Source: Chitinophagaceae bacterium
GTDB lineage: Bacteria; Bacteroidota; Bacteroidia; Chitinophagales; Chitinophagaceae
Length of the DNA stretch: 14,926 bases
Direction: 5' to 3'
Assembly: GCA_947472635.1 (NCBI GenBank)
Contig: CANJDY010000024.1
Location: forward strand, 1-14,926
A model generated the notes under the pieces. It was given only the letters and a program-made list of their open reading frames with translations, searched no databases and was not told the origin of the DNA. This document shows positions 13,406 to 14,926 of this stretch, piece after piece. Position 1 is the first letter of the stretch. Every line of letters starts with the position of its first letter. The translations under genes were made by a program, and so were the position numbers.

Positions 13406-14731
13406 ATGAAAATAGTAATAGTAGCCTTTCTATTGGTTCTAACCAATTGTGCAACCGCACAAAATAGTTCCCTTAGAAACCAGGTAACCCTTGCAGTAGA
13501 AAAAATAGATCAAAAGTTGATTGGGTGGAGAAGAGATTTTCATGAACATCCTGAATTAGGTAACCAGGAAATAAGGACGTCAGCCATTATCGCACAACAC
13601 CTTCGATTGTTGGGGATGGAAGTGAAGACAGGGGTAGCCCATACGGGTGTAGTAGGTATTTTGAAAGGTGGAAAACCGGGACCTGTCGTAGCTTTACGAG
13701 CAGATATGGATGGTTTACCTGTAACAGAAAGAACACCTGTACCCTTTGCCTCAAAAGTGAAGGTGAATTACAATGGAAAGGAAACAGGAGTCATGCATGC
13801 CTGTGGTCATGATTGCCATATGTCAATCCTGATGGGGGTTGCAGAAATTTTAGCCGCTATGAAAAAAGACTTAAGAGGAACAGTTAAGTTTATATTCCAG
13901 CCAGCTGAAGAAGGGGTGCCCGCTGGTGAGGAAGGTGGAGCAGAAATGATGGTAAAAGAAGGGGTAATGGAAAATCCGATGGTGGATGTAATATTTGGAT
14001 TGCACATTAATGCTCAAACGGAAGTAGGCAAAATTAATTACCGTCCGGGTGGCTTTTATGCAAGCATCAATGACCTGAAAATTATTGTAAAAGGCCGATC
14101 CGCCCACGGTGCTTATCCATGGTCGTCAATTGACCCAATCGTTACTTCAGCGCAGATTATTAATAATTTACAATCTATCATCAGCCGCAACCTAAACATC
14201 ACCGAAAATGCAGGTATCGTAACCATTGGAGCCATTAATGGGGGCAACCGAAGCAATATCATCCCCGAGCAAGTAGAAATGCTGGGGACCATTCGGGCGT
14301 TGAACACAGCAGATGAAAAAATGCTCATTGAAAGAGTAATACAGGTTGCTACCAAAACTGCGGAAAGTGCAGGAGCTACCGCAGAAGTACTGATCCCTTA
14401 TAGCTCTCATTACCCCATTACATTCAATGACCCGACTTTAACTGAAAAAATGCTTCCTTCAATTCAGCAAACTGCGGGAAAAGAGAACGTACTACTGAGA
14501 CCTCCTCATACTGGAGCAGAAGATTTTTCTTTCTACCAGCAAAAGGCACCAGGATTATTTTTCGATTTGGGGGGCATGCCAAAGGGCAGCAATTCCAAAA
14601 CAGTCCCTTCGCACCATACGCCCGATTTTTATATTGATGAAAGCAGCTTAGTAATCGGCGTAAAAGCATTGGCAAACCTTACGATTGATTATATGGAAAT
14701 GAATCAAAAAGGGGTAGCTAACATAAAGTAA
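13406..14731 (+). CDS. Exported M20D-family amidohydrolase
   Basis: The 441-residue protein belongs to the M20D metallo-amidohydrolases (hippurate hydrolase, N-acyl amino acid amidohydrolase and related carboxypeptidases), which release acyl groups or amino acids from amide-linked substrates. An N-terminal signal (about 1-19, probable cleavage after ATAQ) indicates export. The catalytic domain shows FHEHPELG (45-52), LRADMDGLPV (98-107), the metal site MHACGHDCH (130-138, with Cys 133 and His 135), QPAEEG (165-170, Glu 168 and 169) and GLH (198-200). The dimerisation domain lies at about 220-330 with GRSAHGAYPW (230-239). The last part has TGAEDFSFY (369-377) and PSHHTPDF (401-408), which supplies the remaining metal His. 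All usual ligands are present. The exact substrate cannot be predicted. No promoter consensus was found upstream. Confidence 0.93.
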   Translation: MKIVIVAFLLVLTNCATAQNSSLRNQVTLAVEKIDQKLIGWRRDFHEHPELGNQEIRTSAIIAQHLRLLGMEVKTGVAHTGVVGILKGGKPGPVVALRADMDGLPVTERTPVPFASKVKVNYNGKETGVMHACGHDCHMSILMGVAEILAAMKKDLRGTVKFIFQPAEEGVPAGEEGGAEMMVKEGVMENPMVDVIFGLHINAQTEVGKINYRPGGFYASINDLKIIVKGRSAHGAYPWSSIDPIVTSAQIINNLQSIISRNLNITENAGIVTIGAINGGNRSNIIPEQVEMLGTIRALNTADEKMLIERVIQVATKTAESAGATAEVLIPYSSHYPITFNDPTLTEKMLPSIQQTAGKENVLLRPPHTGAEDFSFYQQKAPGLFFDLGGMPKGSNSKTVPSHHTPDFYIDESSLVIGVKALANLTIDYMEMNQKGVANIK

Positions 14732-14840
14732 GTTAACTGGTAAGAGATTGGCTAGCAAAGGGAAGTCGCCCTTCAATGCAATTGCCTCAACAACAGGCCT
14801 TATCAATGAAATAAATGCAGGGGTTTAATGGGAGTACAAT

Positions 14841-14859
14841 GTTCAGATAAGATCTGAAC
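14841..14859. terminator. Hairpin downstream of the amidohydrolase gene
   Basis: GTTCAGAT (14841-14848) and ATCTGAAC (14852-14859) form a perfect 8-bp stem with an AAG loop, 110 bases after the stop codon. The following bases are T-rich but interrupted, so it is a moderate terminator candidate. A wider 9-bp inverted repeat, AGGGGTTTA (14819-14827) with TAAACCCCT (14912-14920), encloses it. Confidence 0.45.
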
Positions 14860-14926
14860 CTTATCCTTAATTTTAATGATGGTCAAACTACATCGTTGGT
14901 TCTCATTGAAATAAACCCCTTTATAC

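Overview
The window looks like a chromosomal segment of a Bacteroidota bacterium, most likely from the Chitinophagaceae or a close relative. The evidence is indirect but consistent. The DNA is AT-rich. Most genes lack a purine-rich Shine-Dalgarno sequence. Several upstream regions carry the TAnnTTTG -7 box typical of this phylum, in two cases with a TTTG -33 box 22 bases upstream. NusB is the long (about 310-residue) form, a DUF1573 lipoprotein sits beside yajC, and lipoproteins and secreted glycan enzymes are frequent. No tRNA, rRNA, CRISPR array, transposase or phage gene was seen.

Left part (1-3294): the 5' end of groES runs off the left edge on the minus strand. A 411-base divergent spacer separates it from a plus-strand housekeeping run: nusB (antitermination), a DUF1573 lipoprotein, yajC (Sec accessory) and coaE (last step of coenzyme A synthesis). 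A strong hairpin terminator splits yajC from coaE. The coaE stop codon lies in the loop of a second hairpin.

Middle part (3420-7570, all minus strand): read in transcription order this holds a short Gre-type factor, a lipoprotein of unrecognised family that may be a TIM-barrel enzyme, a NodB-type polysaccharide deacetylase lipoprotein, and an exported cytochrome c/PQQ sugar dehydrogenase fusion. The last three are envelope proteins and may share a carbohydrate or envelope role, though only the deacetylase and the unknown lipoprotein are close enough (23 bases) to suggest one transcript.

Right part (7857-14731): a free-standing 96-residue glycogen-binding-type (CBM48/isoamylase early set) protein, a secreted GH20 beta-N-acetylhexosaminidase, an ECF-type sigma factor without an adjacent anti-sigma gene, a nucleoid-associated protein of the NdpA/YejK family, a single-RRM RNA-binding protein, and an exported M20D amidohydrolase. 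An 18-bp hairpin terminates the convergent hexosaminidase and sigma genes.

The content is mainly housekeeping plus glycan handling, and no clear new multi-gene system was found. The most unusual signals are an exact 16-base GC-rich repeat in two intergenic regions (8257-8272 and 11159-11174), the unknown lipoprotein beside the deacetylase, the Gre-like protein that keeps its acidic tip pair, and several inverted repeats in regulatory spacers.
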